Shown in pieces: positions 1 to 8,372 of a stretch of DNA of 35,331 bases. The notes below the pieces were generated by a model. The model was given only the letters and a program-made list of their open reading frames with translations, searched no databases and was not told the DNA's origin. Numbering within the stretch: the first letter of the stretch is position 1; the number at the start of each line of letters is the position of its first letter. The position numbers were made by a program, and so were the translations under genes. The DNA lies in assembly GCA_944332525.1 (NCBI GenBank), contig CALVKD010000047.1, positions 1 through 35,331 on the forward strand, written 5' to 3'. This stretch comes from an uncultured Bacilli bacterium (GTDB lineage Bacteria; Bacillota_I; Bacilli_A; RFN20; CAG-449).

Positions 1-67
1 TTAATCCTAATCCCTCTTCACAATATAATCTAATTATTTCTTTTTTGTCTTTTAAACTTAGTTTCAT
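1..67 (-). CDS. IS3-family transposase OrfA, N-terminal fragment (runs off window)
   Basis: The first 22 codons are visible: MKLSLKDKKEIIRLYCEEGL followed by G-L. This is the usual beginning of the helix-turn-helix DNA-binding OrfA protein of IS3-family elements (a K-x-[ST]-x-x-x-K-x-x-I-x-x-L pattern before the first helix). The start ATG at 65-67 has AAGGGG eight bases upstream, a credible ribosome-binding site. The rest of OrfA and the DDE-transposase OrfB, normally joined to it by programmed frameshifting, would lie to the left. The call relies on the short peptide plus the adjoining IS end. Confidence 0.65.
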   Translation of the reverse strand, partial: MKLSLKDKKEIIRLYCEEGLGL

Positions 68-101
68 ATAAAAAACCCCTTCAGCTTTTCCGATGTTACT
101 C

Positions 102-126
102 GGTCCAACTTTTGGGGTTAATTACA
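102..126 (-). repeat. IS terminal inverted repeat (left)
   Basis: The 25-base outer end of the insertion sequence starts with TG at 126/125 and contains CCCCAAAAGTTGGAC. The partner repeat would lie left of the window. It is assigned by resemblance to known IS150-group ends. Confidence 0.6.
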
Positions 127-133
127 ATTAAAC

Positions 134-319
134 CTACTTCTTTTTATTTTTTCTAATCTTATTAGCTATTTTATCAATATCTTTAGCAAAACATTTTTTA
201 TTGCATCCAAAACAATCTTCACATCCCGAACGCTTTTTTAAAAATGAATAGTAAAAGCATAGGGCAAAAATAATGATAATAATTATTAAGATAATAATAG
301 ATACTATAATCCCTATCAT
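134..319 (-). CDS. FeoB-associated Cys-rich small membrane protein
   Basis: This 61-residue protein has one N-terminal transmembrane helix (residues 2-27, nearly all I/L/F) followed by a cytoplasmic tail with four clustered cysteines, C-E-D-C-F-G-C-N-K-K-C (residues 33-43), and a Lys-rich end. It matches the family annotated as FeoB-associated Cys-rich membrane protein, found directly after feoB in many Firmicutes and thought to assist ferrous iron transport, perhaps by binding iron. Its start codon overlaps the feoB stop by four bases (ATGA-type), so it is the third gene of the operon. Its job is inferred from context and the cysteine motif. Confidence 0.85.
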   Translation of the reverse strand: MIGIIVSIIILIIIIIIFALCFYYSFLKKRSGCEDCFGCNKKCFAKDIDKIANKIRKNKKK

Positions 320-2298
320 ATTATTAACATCACCAATGTTCCGATTCCGTTGATTAATGAGGCTAAAACATAAGCGAGTAAAGTTTGATAAGCAATTGCT
401 TTAAACATAGCTTTCTTTGAATTTAGTTCCTTTCGCATCGCGCTGATAGCGCCTAAGCATGGAGCTGAGAATAAGCAAAATACCATAAAGGCATAACCAT
501 TTACACCATTAAAGAAGGAAAAAATCCTACTATTAGCAAAAATTAATGATCCATTAGAAGCATTATCCGCTAATCCAGCGATAACCGCCATTGTTGAGAC
601 TATTTGTTCTTTAGCGACAATTCCTAGTAAAGCTGAAACAGTCGCTGCCCATGAAAGATGACCGATAACTGGATAGAAGATATAAGCGAGTATTGAACCT
701 ATTGAAGCTAAAATAGAATTTTCAATATCGACTCCATATTGGAATGTCCAAGAGAAAGAAGTCAAAAACCAAACAATGACCGAGCAGACAAAGATGATGG
801 TTCCAGCTCTTTTAATAAATGACCAAACCTTTTCTGCTACATCGCGGGTAACATAACGAAACGATGGTTTCTTATATTCAGGAAGTTCCAAAATATAATG
901 TTCAGTTTCATCTTTCATATATACTTTTTTAAATAAAATAGCTGATAAAAGAATGATGATTATAGCTAAAAAATATAATGATACTGAAGCTAACCAAGCT
1001 AATGACCCGAAAAAGAATGTCGTAAATAAAGTTATGACAGGTAACTTAGCTGAACAAGGTATAAAAGGAGTTAATAAGATAGTTACCTTTTTTTCTTTTT
1101 CGTTTTCAATTGTTCGCGCGGTCATGATTCCCGGTACCGAACATCCGGAACCAACGATAAACGGAATAATTGATTTACCAGATAGTCCAAATTTTCTAAA
1201 TAAGCGGTCGAGAAAAAAAGAAATTCGCGACATATAGCCACATGTTTCCAATATTGATATACAAATAAATAGAATAATGAGTTGAGGAATAAAATTCAAA
1301 ACTGCTCCAATACCGGTAATAATTCCATCACAGAGCAAGGATATCAACCAAGGCCACGCGCTAATTGATTCTAAACCAGATCTTAATGATGTCTTAATTA
1401 ATTCAAATAAGCTTTCGATTAAACCTGTCGTAAAATTTCCTACTAAACCGACTGATAAGAAGTATACTAAGGCCATGATGACAACAAAAATTGGAATAGC
1501 GGCATATTTATTTAGAAATACTTTATCTAACTTGTCCGATATTGTTTCCTCTTGCCTATCTGAATGAAAGAAAAGGCTTTTATTTTTAACGATGAAATTA
1601 TATCTTTCATCTGCGATAACCTCATCTAATCCCTTGTTATAAATATTCTTAAGTTTTTGAATAATTTCTTCAGCCTCAGGGTGATCTTTTTTTAAATAAA
1701 GATTATCTTCCTCTAGGATTTTTAATGCATTATAACGCTGATTTACCGAGATTTTTAAAGAAAGCTCAGCAACTGCTTTTTCAATATCATCATCAAATAT
1801 TTTTACACTGCTAATTTGATTTTTATCCATTGATTCCAACGTTTTTATTAGTTTATCAATTCCTTCATTTTTTAATGCCGAAACTTTAATAACTGGAAGA
1901 TTTAAAACTTCAGATAAAATATCTTCATGAACGTGATACCCTTTTTTCTTAAGTAAATCACACATGTTTAAGGCAATTACTACACGTTTTCCTAAATCTA
2001 TTAATTGAGTTGTTAAATAAAGACTTCTCTCAATTGAAGTAGAATCTATTATGTTTAAGATTACATCATATTGTTCGTTAAGAAGAAAATCACGAGTTAT
2101 TTTTTCTTCACTAGTAAATGGATTTAACGAATAAACTCCGGGAAGATCTATTATTTCTAAGTCAGTACCTTTAACGATTCCTTCCTTCCTATCGATGGTG
2201 ACACCAGGCCAATTGCCAACCTTTTGATTCATTCCAGTTAAAGCATTAAAAAGTGATGTTTTGCCAGAATTTTGATTACCAACTAAACAAACTCTCAT
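316..2298 (-). CDS. feoB: Ferrous iron transport protein B (FeoB)
   Basis: This 660-residue protein is the GTP-driven ferrous iron importer of the cytoplasmic membrane. The N-terminal G domain has G1 GNQNSGKTS (7-15), G2 around PGVT (31-34), G3 DLPG (51-54), G4 NMCD (111-114) and G5 near SAL (140-142). A helical GDI region follows to about residue 260. The membrane part contains the two Gate domains with the conserved cysteine motifs GSGCSVPG and FIPCSAKLPV, then further helices to the C-terminus. Length fits compact Firmicutes FeoB proteins. The start overlaps the feoA stop by four bases (TGA within ATGA), implying translational coupling. Iron is the family substrate; manganese cannot be excluded. 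Confidence 0.97.
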   Translation of the reverse strand: MRVCLVGNQNSGKTSLFNALTGMNQKVGNWPGVTIDRKEGIVKGTDLEIIDLPGVYSLNPFTSEEKITRDFLLNEQYDVILNIIDSTSIERSLYLTTQLIDLGKRVVIALNMCDLLKKKGYHVHEDILSEVLNLPVIKVSALKNEGIDKLIKTLESMDKNQISSVKIFDDDIEKAVAELSLKISVNQRYNALKILEEDNLYLKKDHPEAEEIIQKLKNIYNKGLDEVIADERYNFIVKNKSLFFHSDRQEETISDKLDKVFLNKYAAIPIFVVIMALVYFLSVGLVGNFTTGLIESLFELIKTSLRSGLESISAWPWLISLLCDGIITGIGAVLNFIPQLIILFICISILETCGYMSRISFFLDRLFRKFGLSGKSIIPFIVGSGCSVPGIMTARTIENEKEKKVTILLTPFIPCSAKLPVITLFTTFFFGSLAWLASVSLYFLAIIIILLSAILFKKVYMKDETEHYILELPEYKKPSFRYVTRDVAEKVWSFIKRAGTIIFVCSVIVWFLTSFSWTFQYGVDIENSILASIGSILAYIFYPVIGHLSWAATVSALLGIVAKEQIVSTMAVIAGLADNASNGSLIFANSRIFSFFNGVNGYAFMVFCLFSAPCLGAISAMRKELNSKKAMFKAIAYQTLLAYVLASLINGIGTLVMLII

Positions 2299-2525
2299 TT
2301 GATAACCTCACATTCTATTTGGCTTAATTCATTTTTTCTTAAACAAAGCTGATATCCTCTTAGCGAGATATCAATCGGATCTCCCAATGGAGCAATCTTT
2401 TTAATTTCAATAACGACACCAGAAGTGATTCCCATATCAAGAATTCTTCTTTTCAGCAAAGCATTCGTAATGTTAACCTTAGTAACGACTGCTTTCTGAT
2501 GTATTTTCAAGTCGGTTAAAACCAT
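2295..2525 (-). CDS. feoA: Ferrous iron transport protein A (FeoA)
   Basis: This 76-residue SH3-like cytoplasmic protein supports FeoB. It shows the FeoA core: an L-x-x-M-G-I turn (L-D-M-G-I-T-S-G), then V-x-I-x-x-x-A-P-L-G-D-P and a closing beta hairpin with L-R-G-Y-Q-L-C-L-R-K. I chose the ATG at 2523-2525 because GAGGGAAG lies seven to twelve bases upstream, whereas an in-frame ATG 51 bases further up would add a non-homologous hydrophobic leader and lies in the promoter-operator zone. It is the first gene of the feoA-feoB-Cys-rich operon. Confidence 0.93.
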   Translation of the reverse strand: MVLTDLKIHQKAVVTKVNITNALLKRRILDMGITSGVVIEIKKIAPLGDPIDISLRGYQLCLRKNELSQIECEVIK

Positions 2526-2582
2526 TTTTCTTCCCTCTTTCATAGATATTTTAATAAGGTAAAAAATGATTTTCAATAATAA

Positions 2583-2608
2583 AAGTTAGATATGTCTAAC
2601 TTATTATA
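2583..2608 (-). promoter_or_regulatory. feo promoter -10 and palindromic operator (likely iron-responsive repressor)
   Basis: A perfect 8-bp inverted repeat with a 4-base centre, AAGTTAGATATGTCTAACTT, spans 2583-2602. On the minus strand a TATAAT (2603-2608) abuts it directly, so the predicted transcription start falls inside the palindrome, a classical repressor arrangement. GTTAG...CTAAC arms resemble DtxR/IdeR/MntR-type boxes more than the Fur consensus. No convincing -35 is visible. The element overlaps the last bases of the upstream gene's tail. The identity of the regulator is inferred. Confidence 0.6.
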
Positions 2609-2612
2609 TACA

Positions 2613-4058
2613 TTATATATTTGAAATATTTAAGTAGTAATCCGAAATATAAATGGTCATCAATTCATAATCATATGAAAAATAAATCATATGATGTTCA
2701 CCATTACTTATATCAATATTATTAAATGTCTTATCATCAACATTGAAAAGAAGATAATAATCATAATCCTCAGTCGCTAAAATATCATTTGGAGAAATTA
2801 TATTGTATGGATAATTTATCGCTTTTGTAAAATTATCATTATTAGCTATATTTTTATTTATTACTTCATTATCACTTTCTGAAAATTTAATATGGCTCAA
2901 CCTATAATACATAATTTCATTTTCTGAAGTAATATCACCATAATCGCGGTAAACCATCGTTTCAACGTAAGAAGGTGCAGGAGTTTCTAAACCAATTTCT
3001 TCACATATTTGAAAATAATATTGTTCATCATGAATAAAATTATCTTTATAGATAAATGTAAAAGAACCAAATAATGATATAATTAAAGTGAAAACTATGC
3101 CGCTAATTAAATTTTTAGTAGTTTTGACCTCGCTTAAATTTCCATAAATTGCAAATAATATATTAATAATTGGAACAGGTAAGAAAAATAATAGAATATA
3201 AAAATTTTTAATGACATAAGCAAATTCATTTATATGTCTATTAGCATAAATTGTTAGTTCAACAATCAAGAAAAAAGAGGCAAAAAAGGTCACTAAATTA
3301 ATAATATAAAGAATTAAAGAAGCTTTTCTAATTTTATTGCTTTTTACGCTTCCACTTGGAGAATAATAATAAAATCTTCCTGAAGAATATTTCAAAATAT
3401 CAATTAGATGCTGATTATTTAAATCGTCAAAAGGTAAATAACCACCATTTTTTCCTCTTCGAAAATACAGATTGTTGTCCTTGATAGATACAAAATCAAT
3501 TTCGCTATATAAGATATTTTCTTTTACATAGGTTCTTCTATTATCCGCAATATGAACAATTTTATCTTGATAAAACAAATATAAATCTAAAGTCTCTTTT
3601 TTGATCTTTATTAATTTTTTTACCTCATAAATCAATTTTTGTAAGTAAGAATATCCTACCAAAAAAATTATTAAAGCCAAAGCAAAAAATATTATTCCTA
3701 TATAAAAAATATCTTGTAAAAAAATAAATACAAACCCGAGAATGACGCAAATAATTGAAGAATAGAGTAAAATAGTCAAAGGTATATTTTTCGACGATAT
3801 AACATTCTTAATTTCATCTTTTTCACGGATAATTAATGCTGATGATGCCAATAAATTTTTATCATCAAGATGAAATAATTGTTTAATTTTTTGTTCATTT
3901 TCCAACGACAAATTTTCTTTATCATCTAGAAATCTATATAATTGATCAACATCTATCTGTGCTTTATCAGCAATCAATGGCAATTTATCGCGATGATTTT
4001 CTAATAACTTTCGTGTATCCATATTTTTATTATAATGTTTTAATGTTTTTTTGACCAT
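2613..4058 (-). CDS. Membrane protein with HTH-like N-terminus and extracytoplasmic tail, function unknown
   Basis: I do not recognise this 481-residue protein as a named family. Residues about 18-64 look like a small helical DNA-binding fold of the XRE type (L-P-L-I-A-D-K-A-Q-I-D-V-D-Q-L-Y-R-F-L). Two helices follow at 93-114 and 117-137, then a cytoplasmic beta-rich segment (155-230) resembling a bacterial PH/YcxB-like domain, three more helices (246-270, 284-305, 317-337), and an acidic, Tyr-rich tail to 481. Its start overlaps the esterase stop by 19 bases, so the two genes are probably co-transcribed. No clear Shine-Dalgarno sequence is visible; an alternative ATG lies at codon 13 (4022). 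HTH plus membrane segments could mean membrane-tethered regulation, but that is speculative. Confidence 0.6.
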   Translation of the reverse strand: MVKKTLKHYNKNMDTRKLLENHRDKLPLIADKAQIDVDQLYRFLDDKENLSLENEQKIKQLFHLDDKNLLASSALIIREKDEIKNVISSKNIPLTILLYSSIICVILGFVFIFLQDIFYIGIIFFALALIIFLVGYSYLQKLIYEVKKLIKIKKETLDLYLFYQDKIVHIADNRRTYVKENILYSEIDFVSIKDNNLYFRRGKNGGYLPFDDLNNQHLIDILKYSSGRFYYYSPSGSVKSNKIRKASLILYIINLVTFFASFFLIVELTIYANRHINEFAYVIKNFYILLFFLPVPIINILFAIYGNLSEVKTTKNLISGIVFTLIISLFGSFTFIYKDNFIHDEQYYFQICEEIGLETPAPSYVETMVYRDYGDITSENEIMYYRLSHIKFSESDNEVINKNIANNDNFTKAINYPYNIISPNDILATEDYDYYLLFNVDDKTFNNIDISNGEHHMIYFSYDYELMTIYISDYYLNISNI

Positions 4059-5404
4059 TCTAAAAATGATTCTTCATAATGAGACCTATGATATTCTTCA
4101 AATTGAGGATTGCCTTCATAAACAAAATATTTTATTATGCGGCGAAGTTTATCACCAAAATACTTATCTGTTGCATCTAAAGTTAGAAATGGTGTATCCA
4201 TATTAAAAAGAATTGGAACATCTTCGGCATGAAAATTTGGTAAATTATTTTTTTGATACTGAGATGCGACATAATCAAAAATATATTTATAGACTGGTCC
4301 AGAATAATTATTGATGATATCAAATAAAGGGTCGCGATATACAAAATTAGTCATACCTTCATAAGCTTTTTCGCGGAAAGTTCGCTCATCTTTAGCAATT
4401 TTAAAATGATAAAGTTTCGTTAAAAACGGCAATAAAGCATCCGGAATATCATTAATGAATAAGTTTGCTTCATTTGACATAGTACTAACCAAGAGAGGAT
4501 ATTTCAATGTCGGTACTACGTCTTTAGGATGCTTTTTTAATATCTTTCCATCAATTATTGGTGAAAAGCAGCATCTTGTCTCACCGAGTAATCTCACTAT
4601 TGATTTTAACTTTTGATTAGCTTTAATTATTTTTTCTTGAGAAGTAGAAAATAATTTTTCAAGATGGCGTGGACTTATATTCAAATATTTTAAATATCTT
4701 TCCGTTATCTTATGACTTTCTTGTTCAAAGAAAAAATGATCAACCGGAGCAGATAATAAAATTGCTTTGTTAAAAGGAGCTTTCTCTTGATAAATGCTCA
4801 TCAAGGCGAGAATTGAAGTAGCCCCTGCCGACTGTCCCATAACAGTGATGTTATTTTCATCACCATCAAAGAAATGGATATTATCTTTAACAAATTCTAA
4901 GGCATTAATTTGATCGACAAGACCATTATTGATATCAAACCGTTCATCTAAATAATTCAAATTTAAAAATCCATAGATATTTAATCGATAGTTAAAGGTC
5001 ACAACAATCGATTCAGTGTCTTTAGCTAAAATAGATCCATCATATTTCAATTCTTTAGTATCCGATGACTTTGCTCCGGTCCCTCCAGAATTAAAAGAAC
5101 CTCCATAAATCCATACGAGCACTGGAAGTTTTCTTTTTTCTGTCTTAGGGACAAAAATATTTAGATACAAGCAATCTAAAGAAATATTTTGCACGCTAAG
5201 CATACCCTTACCTTGAATAGGGTTAGTTTTACCGCTTAAAGCTAAATATGGCGATACTGGAAGTTTTGTAATCTTTTTAGAATTTTTAAAAGACATATCC
5301 TCTATTGGGGCATCAGCATATGGTATTCCTAAGAATTTGTATACTCCATCGTCATAAAATCCTTCTATTTGACCTAAACTATCGCAATTTACTATGTGCT
5401 TCAT
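4040..5404 (-). CDS. Carboxylesterase, type B (alpha/beta hydrolase)
   Basis: This 454-residue enzyme is of the carboxylesterase/para-nitrobenzyl esterase family, which hydrolyses carboxylic esters. It has the oxyanion-hole stretch Y-G-G-S-F (100-104), N-Y-R-L-N-x-Y-G-F-L (138-147), the nucleophile elbow G-Q-S-A-G (Ser192), a probable acid Glu312 in S-N-E-A-N-L-F, and His392 in F-H-A-E-D-V-P-I-L-F. No signal peptide, so it is probably cytoplasmic. It is slightly shorter than the usual 480-500 residues. It shares a divergent intergenic region with the first lipoprotein operon and overlaps the downstream membrane protein gene. A TATAAT at 5447-5452 (minus) could serve as its -10. The natural substrate cannot be read from sequence. 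Confidence 0.93.
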   Translation of the reverse strand: MKHIVNCDSLGQIEGFYDDGVYKFLGIPYADAPIEDMSFKNSKKITKLPVSPYLALSGKTNPIQGKGMLSVQNISLDCLYLNIFVPKTEKRKLPVLVWIYGGSFNSGGTGAKSSDTKELKYDGSILAKDTESIVVTFNYRLNIYGFLNLNYLDERFDINNGLVDQINALEFVKDNIHFFDGDENNITVMGQSAGATSILALMSIYQEKAPFNKAILLSAPVDHFFFEQESHKITERYLKYLNISPRHLEKLFSTSQEKIIKANQKLKSIVRLLGETRCCFSPIIDGKILKKHPKDVVPTLKYPLLVSTMSNEANLFINDIPDALLPFLTKLYHFKIAKDERTFREKAYEGMTNFVYRDPLFDIINNYSGPVYKYIFDYVASQYQKNNLPNFHAEDVPILFNMDTPFLTLDATDKYFGDKLRRIIKYFVYEGNPQFEEYHRSHYEESFLEWSKKH

Positions 5405-5560
5405 ACTAATATCATAATCCTTCTTTAATCTTTAGTCAGCGAAAAAATTATATATATTTGCATATATTTTTTATATTTTAAAACATCGCATATATTTAAT
5501 GTTATAAATAGTGTTTTTTTGACTCTAAAACAATTATATTAAATATTTTTAAATCGATTA

Positions 5561-5608
5561 TTGACATATAAAAACAAGAGGTCTACACTAGAAGAAATTT
5601 AAAGGGGG
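5561..5608 (+). promoter_or_regulatory. Promoter and G-rich ribosome-binding site of the first lipoprotein operon
   Basis: TTGACA (5561-5566), a 17-base spacer and TACACT (5584-5589) form a good sigma-A-type promoter. AAAGGGGG (5601-5608) follows as the ribosome-binding site. The rest of 5405-5560 is AT-rich and must also carry the divergent esterase promoter. Confidence 0.65.
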
Positions 5609-5619
5609 ACAAATTGAAT

Positions 5620-8355
5620 ATGAAAAAGACCAAAATTTCTTTGGCTATTTTAGCATTAGCTGCATCTACAATTCTTGCAGCCTGTGGCGGAACTACATCA
5701 AGTACAACGCCTACAACAAGTGCCGGTGGTGTTTCGACTGGAACATCAGAAACAACACCTACAACTTCTCACCCTGGTACATCAGTAACTCCAGGGACTT
5801 CTTCTACAACATCGGCGGTAGTCGTTGATCATGAAGAATTAAAAGTAACAAAGCCGACAAAATCGACATATGAATTAGGAGAACCTCTTGATTTAGATGG
5901 TCTTAAAGTTGAAAAAGTTAGCTATGATGCTGATGATGTTGAACTTGAACGTGTTACTTTATCCGAAGGAGAATATACGCTTTCTCACCCAGGTACAACA
6001 GTTGCCACTGGCTTAACTCTTGATTTTGCTGGTGAAATGCCAATTACTGTTAAGGCTGGTGAATTAACAACAAGTTTCACAATTACTATTAATCCATCGG
6101 TTACTGCAGCTTTAAGAATTACAAAGCCAACAAAGAGCGAATATGTCGTTGGTGATGAACTTGATTTAACTGGTCTTAAAGTTGAAAAAGTCACAACAAC
6201 TGATACAGGATCGTCAAAAGTTGAACCAACAGAAGAAGTCGTCGAACTTAAAGCAGGAGAATATACACTTTCACATCCTGGTACAACTATTGAAAACGGA
6301 TTAGTTCTCGACTTTGCCGGCGCAATGCCGATTACTGTTACTGCTGGTGATTTAAAAGTAAAATTCACAATTACTATTAATCCAAAAGTTACAGAAGAAT
6401 TAAAAGTAACTCCACCAACTAAGACTACTTACGTTCATGGCGAAGCACTTGACTTATCCGGATTAAAAGTTGAAAAAGTTACAACAACCGATAACGGTGG
6501 AAAGGCTGAACCAACTGTCGTGACAAAAGAATTAACCGAAGCTGAATATACTTTAACTCATGGTGGAACATTCACAGTTACTGATGGTGTTTTATTAGAA
6601 GAATCTGGATTAATGACTATTAAAGTCACAGCTGGCGATTTAACAGCCACATTCACTATCACAATTGATTCTGTTGTAACAAAAGCAATTGCGGTTACTA
6701 ACTTACCTACTAAAACTGAATACAAAGCTGGTGAAATATTTGAAACTTCTGGCTTAGTTGTTTCGTTAACTACGACAACCGATGGTGAAGCAGTAACAAC
6801 CGTCTTAGAAGAAGGAGACTATACCTTAACTATCGACGGCCAAGCTGCAGCAACCTATATCTTCCAACCAACTGAAGAAAATCAAGAATATACAGTAACT
6901 GTCACACCAAAAAATACAACTATCGCTCCAGTCACATTCAAAGTTACCGCTTCACCAGTTGAAGTTGCTAAATACGGCGTAACAATTGAAGGTTTAGGCG
7001 ATATGAAACTTGATTGGTGGTATGTCGGAGGAACTGAATGGGTTGTCGATAGGGGTGAACCAATTGAAGACATTACTACCGCTAAATTCAAAGAAGGTGA
7101 TGTAATTGGTTTCTCTATTGCAGCTGATTCCCCTTCATATGTCAAATATGAAGATATTGAATTAGAAGGTGCAACATTATTCAGAACAACTATTGGTGAT
7201 GACGAAAAAGAATCATTCTACTTCACAGTTAAGACTAGCGATGTTAAATTAATAGTCAACAATCTTCGTGGCGAAACCAAATATGCAGGAAAAGAATTTG
7301 TTGGAACATATACAGTTTATGATTTATCATCGGGAACAACAGCTCATACATTAGTTGTTGGAGCTGACGGCGAAGTAACATTAGATGATGGTACTAGTTA
7401 CGAATACACTTATGATGAAGCAACTGGCGACTTTGATATGGAATACAGTAGTGTATCGCTTGCATATAGCGCTGGAGCAGTTTTCTATAATAATAAATAT
7501 TTAGGATTTAAAGACGGCACCATCTCTAATTATTTATTTAATTCAAGTAATGACTATATCGCTGAATTCTCTGCTGATGGAGGAACAAAGTTAGTCTACA
7601 AATACTATTCAACTTTATTAGTTGAAGGCGCTGACTTTACAGCAGAATACGTTGGAGAAGATTTATCCGATTTCTCAGTTTTAACATTAACAGCAGATGC
7701 TAATGATGAAGGAGACTCATGCTTCTCAATCGCTATGGGATATAGTTCTGTTGATAGAACAGCTGTCGAGGGTAAACATCTTCTCTATATCGTTTCAAAT
7801 GGAAAAGGTGGATTCACAAGAGAAAAGAAAGATGGTACACAGGGAACATATACTGGTGCAGAAGGTGAACTCGTATTAGATGGTTTCAAAAATTACACAT
7901 TAAATGGTGTAAGCGGTACATGCACATATGATGAAAGTTTAGGAATTATCACTCTTGATACTGGAAAAACATATAAAATTGATACCGATGCAATGACATA
8001 TGAAGAATTTGAACTCGTTACCTCTGATCCTTGGGCAACATCAACTGCTGAATTTGTTTCAGAAGACGGCACTTTCACTTTTACATTTAGTAACGGAAAA
8101 GTTACATTTACAGATAGCAAACATTCTTGGGACGACGAGGGTACCGCTATTTCATATAAGGTTTCTAATGGAAAATTAACATTTGAAGCTACATATGATT
8201 ATTGGAATGAAGAATATGCTGAATTTGTATTATTCATCGATCCAAGTCTAGAAACAATCACTGTTTTTGAAGATGTAGTAGCTGAACCATTATATGGTTG
8301 GGGAGGCACAACAATTATGAAAGCAGGCACTGTCTTTACTTTAGTTACTGAATAA
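5620..8355 (+). CDS. Lipoprotein with four bacterial Ig-like (Big_3-like) repeats
   Basis: This is a surface-anchored lipoprotein of 911 residues. The signal peptide MKKTKISLAILALA ends in lipobox LAAC, giving lipidated Cys22, followed by a Thr/Ser/Gly/Pro linker of about 45 residues. Four tandem modules of about 90 residues then follow, each opening with [KPL]-P-T-K-[ST]-x-Y-x-x-G-E and L-D-L-x-G-L-K-V-E-K-V and closing with T-F-T-I-T-I, the Big_3 pattern. The remaining half is beta-rich with G-T-Y-T and L-D-x-G modules, possibly ligand binding. The ATG at 5620 is chosen for its normal signal peptide; an in-frame TTG at 5614, nearer the GGGGG, is possible. It is first of four genes, 17 bases before the next. 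Binding of host or dietary polymers is a guess. Confidence 0.88.
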   Translation: MKKTKISLAILALAASTILAACGGTTSSTTPTTSAGGVSTGTSETTPTTSHPGTSVTPGTSSTTSAVVVDHEELKVTKPTKSTYELGEPLDLDGLKVEKVSYDADDVELERVTLSEGEYTLSHPGTTVATGLTLDFAGEMPITVKAGELTTSFTITINPSVTAALRITKPTKSEYVVGDELDLTGLKVEKVTTTDTGSSKVEPTEEVVELKAGEYTLSHPGTTIENGLVLDFAGAMPITVTAGDLKVKFTITINPKVTEELKVTPPTKTTYVHGEALDLSGLKVEKVTTTDNGGKAEPTVVTKELTEAEYTLTHGGTFTVTDGVLLEESGLMTIKVTAGDLTATFTITIDSVVTKAIAVTNLPTKTEYKAGEIFETSGLVVSLTTTTDGEAVTTVLEEGDYTLTIDGQAAATYIFQPTEENQEYTVTVTPKNTTIAPVTFKVTASPVEVAKYGVTIEGLGDMKLDWWYVGGTEWVVDRGEPIEDITTAKFKEGDVIGFSIAADSPSYVKYEDIELEGATLFRTTIGDDEKESFYFTVKTSDVKLIVNNLRGETKYAGKEFVGTYTVYDLSSGTTAHTLVVGADGEVTLDDGTSYEYTYDEATGDFDMEYSSVSLAYSAGAVFYNNKYLGFKDGTISNYLFNSSNDYIAEFSADGGTKLVYKYYSTLLVEGADFTAEYVGEDLSDFSVLTLTADANDEGDSCFSIAMGYSSVDRTAVEGKHLLYIVSNGKGGFTREKKDGTQGTYTGAEGELVLDGFKNYTLNGVSGTCTYDESLGIITLDTGKTYKIDTDAMTYEEFELVTSDPWATSTAEFVSEDGTFTFTFSNGKVTFTDSKHSWDDEGTAISYKVSNGKLTFEATYDYWNEEYAEFVLFIDPSLETITVFEDVVAEPLYGWGGTTIMKAGTVFTLVTE
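5836..6957 (+). repeat. Four tandem Ig-like coding repeats
   Basis: Four units of about 255-275 bases encode consecutive Ig-like modules. Units 1 and 2 are closest: both encode G-E-Y-T-L-S-H-P-G-T-T and D-F-A-G-x-M-P-I-T-V, and share near-identical DNA such as GGTCTTAAAGTTGAAAAAGT. Unit 3 is more diverged and unit 4 most. The gradient fits stepwise tandem duplication. Confidence 0.8.
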
Positions 8356-8372
8356 CATAGAACGGAGCCATA

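Larger units (their letters stand above)
1..126 (-). mobile_element. Left end of an IS3-family (IS150-group-like) insertion sequence, partial
   Basis: Read on the minus strand, the element begins at 126 with TGTAATTAACCCC, continues AAAAGTTGGACC, and is followed about 60 bases later by the start of an OrfA-like reading frame (67 downward). A terminal TG, a CCCC(A)n(GTTGGAC) block and a short leader before OrfA are typical of IS150-group IS3 elements. Only the left end is inside the window, so the right repeat and target duplication cannot be seen. The element ends 7 bases from the stop of the feo operon's last gene, so it lies downstream of feo without breaking it. Confidence 0.72.

Noticed and set aside
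5401-5415. Four-codon reading frame (ATG...TGA) ending over the esterase start, with GAAGGA upstream
   Set aside because: The spacing to the ribosome site is very short and nothing shows it is conserved; it may simply reflect a weak esterase start.
5460-5497. Two copies of GCATATATTT 28 bases apart in the divergent promoter region
   Set aside because: They are AT-rich and short, with no link to a known binding site.
5836-6957. Repeats that might suggest a CRISPR array
   Set aside because: The units are long, coding, in frame and diverged; there are no short identical repeats with unique spacers.
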